Notes under the pieces: generated by a model
Seen by the model: only the letters and a program-made list of their open reading frames with translations
Database searches by the model: none
What the model was told of the DNA's origin: nothing
Position numbers and translations under genes: made by a program
NCBI GenBank assembly: GCA_007134175.1
Contig: SLLF01000058.1
Coordinates: 1 to 5,105 of the forward strand
DNA from: Kiritimatiellia bacterium
GTDB lineage: Bacteria > Verrucomicrobiota > Kiritimatiellia > SLAD01
Length of the DNA: 5,105 nucleotides
Direction of reading: 5' to 3'
Shown: positions 4,932-5,105 of the stretch, piece by piece
How the letters are laid out: each line of letters begins with the position of its first letter
How positions within the stretch are numbered: position 1 is the first letter of the stretch

Positions 4932-5105
4932 ATGCAGAAATGGATTGTTTGGGTTGGTATAGTGGCTGTTGCGTTAGGGGCACAGGCCGGATCGCATGGC
5001 GAAAGTGTTCAGGCAGCATCATGGTCGCTGGATCCTGCTCATTCGTCAGTAGGATTTACGGTGCGACATCTGGGGATTGTACATGTACGTGGTCACTTCA
5101 ATGAG
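4932..5105 (+). CDS. YceI-family secreted protein, N-terminal part only
   Basis: Only the first 58 codons are in the window. Residues 1-19 form a signal peptide (MQKW, a hydrophobic core, then AQA), so the product is predicted to be periplasmic; a later cleavage after VQA (26-28) is also possible. The mature start WSLDPAHSSVGFTVRHLGIVHVRGHF (31-56) is the characteristic opening of YceI proteins: the D-x-x-H-S pattern, F-x-V-R/K-H and G-x-F. YceI proteins are lipocalin-like barrels that bind long isoprenoid-type lipids, and many are linked to alkaline or acid stress, though their exact roles vary. GGAG (4922-4925), 6 nt before the ATG, fixes the start. The gene is transcribed away from the exonuclease gene, so the two are not co-transcribed. 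The family assignment is secure despite truncation. Confidence 0.93.
   Translation, partial: MQKWIVWVGIVAVALGAQAGSHGESVQAASWSLDPAHSSVGFTVRHLGIVHVRGHFNE

Noticed and set aside
4618..5022. 134-codon minus-strand frame containing CHPELVEGS, and a 99-codon plus-strand frame from 4805.
   Set aside because: The first is translated palindromic repeat plus the antisense of the YceI gene; the second is a shifted frame across the real YceI start.

Overview
The window (about 5.1 kb, GC-rich, coding on both strands) looks like a chromosomal piece of a Gram-negative bacterium. It encodes a beta-barrel outer-membrane protein ending in Phe, a putative lipoprotein, a secretin-like periplasmic protein and the start of a YceI protein, all with Sec-type signal peptides. 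A gammaproteobacterium is my best guess, but nothing in the sequence fixes the genus.

Layout, left to right. (1) <1..1018, minus strand: floA, a flotillin-like membrane scaffold protein, almost complete, with its C-terminal end cut by the window edge. (2) 1019..1743: a 725-bp non-coding gap. Most of it is one structured block (about 1096..1640) bounded by imperfect inverted repeats that share a perfect 16-bp core, and packed with short hairpins and direct repeats. It looks like a non-autonomous mobile element. A floA promoter candidate overlaps its left end, and a promoter with a perfect TATAAT lies just outside its right end. (3) 1744..3863, plus strand: a three-gene probable operon encoding a membrane-anchored HMA (CxxC metal-binding) protein, a small outer-membrane beta-barrel, and a reduced secretin-like protein. 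All three products are predicted to act in the cell envelope; I do not recognise the set as a named system. (4) 3821..4621, minus strand: a DEDDh 3'-5' exonuclease whose 3' end overlaps the secretin-like gene by 43 bp. Its promoter candidate would start the mRNA at the A of the ATG. (5) 4622..4931: a gap holding a roughly 156-bp palindromic element of the dispersed intergenic-repeat type often mistranslated as 'HPELVEG', followed by a short palindrome and a good ribosome binding site. (6) 4932..>5105, plus strand: the first 58 codons of a secreted YceI-family protein.

How it fits together: floA and the HMA/barrel/secretin operon diverge from the repeat-rich gap, so one element insertion could affect both. 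The operon is the best candidate for something undescribed: a periplasmic metal-binding domain, a barrel, and a secretin-fold protein lacking the usual gate motif, translated from one message. Its function is not deducible from sequence alone.
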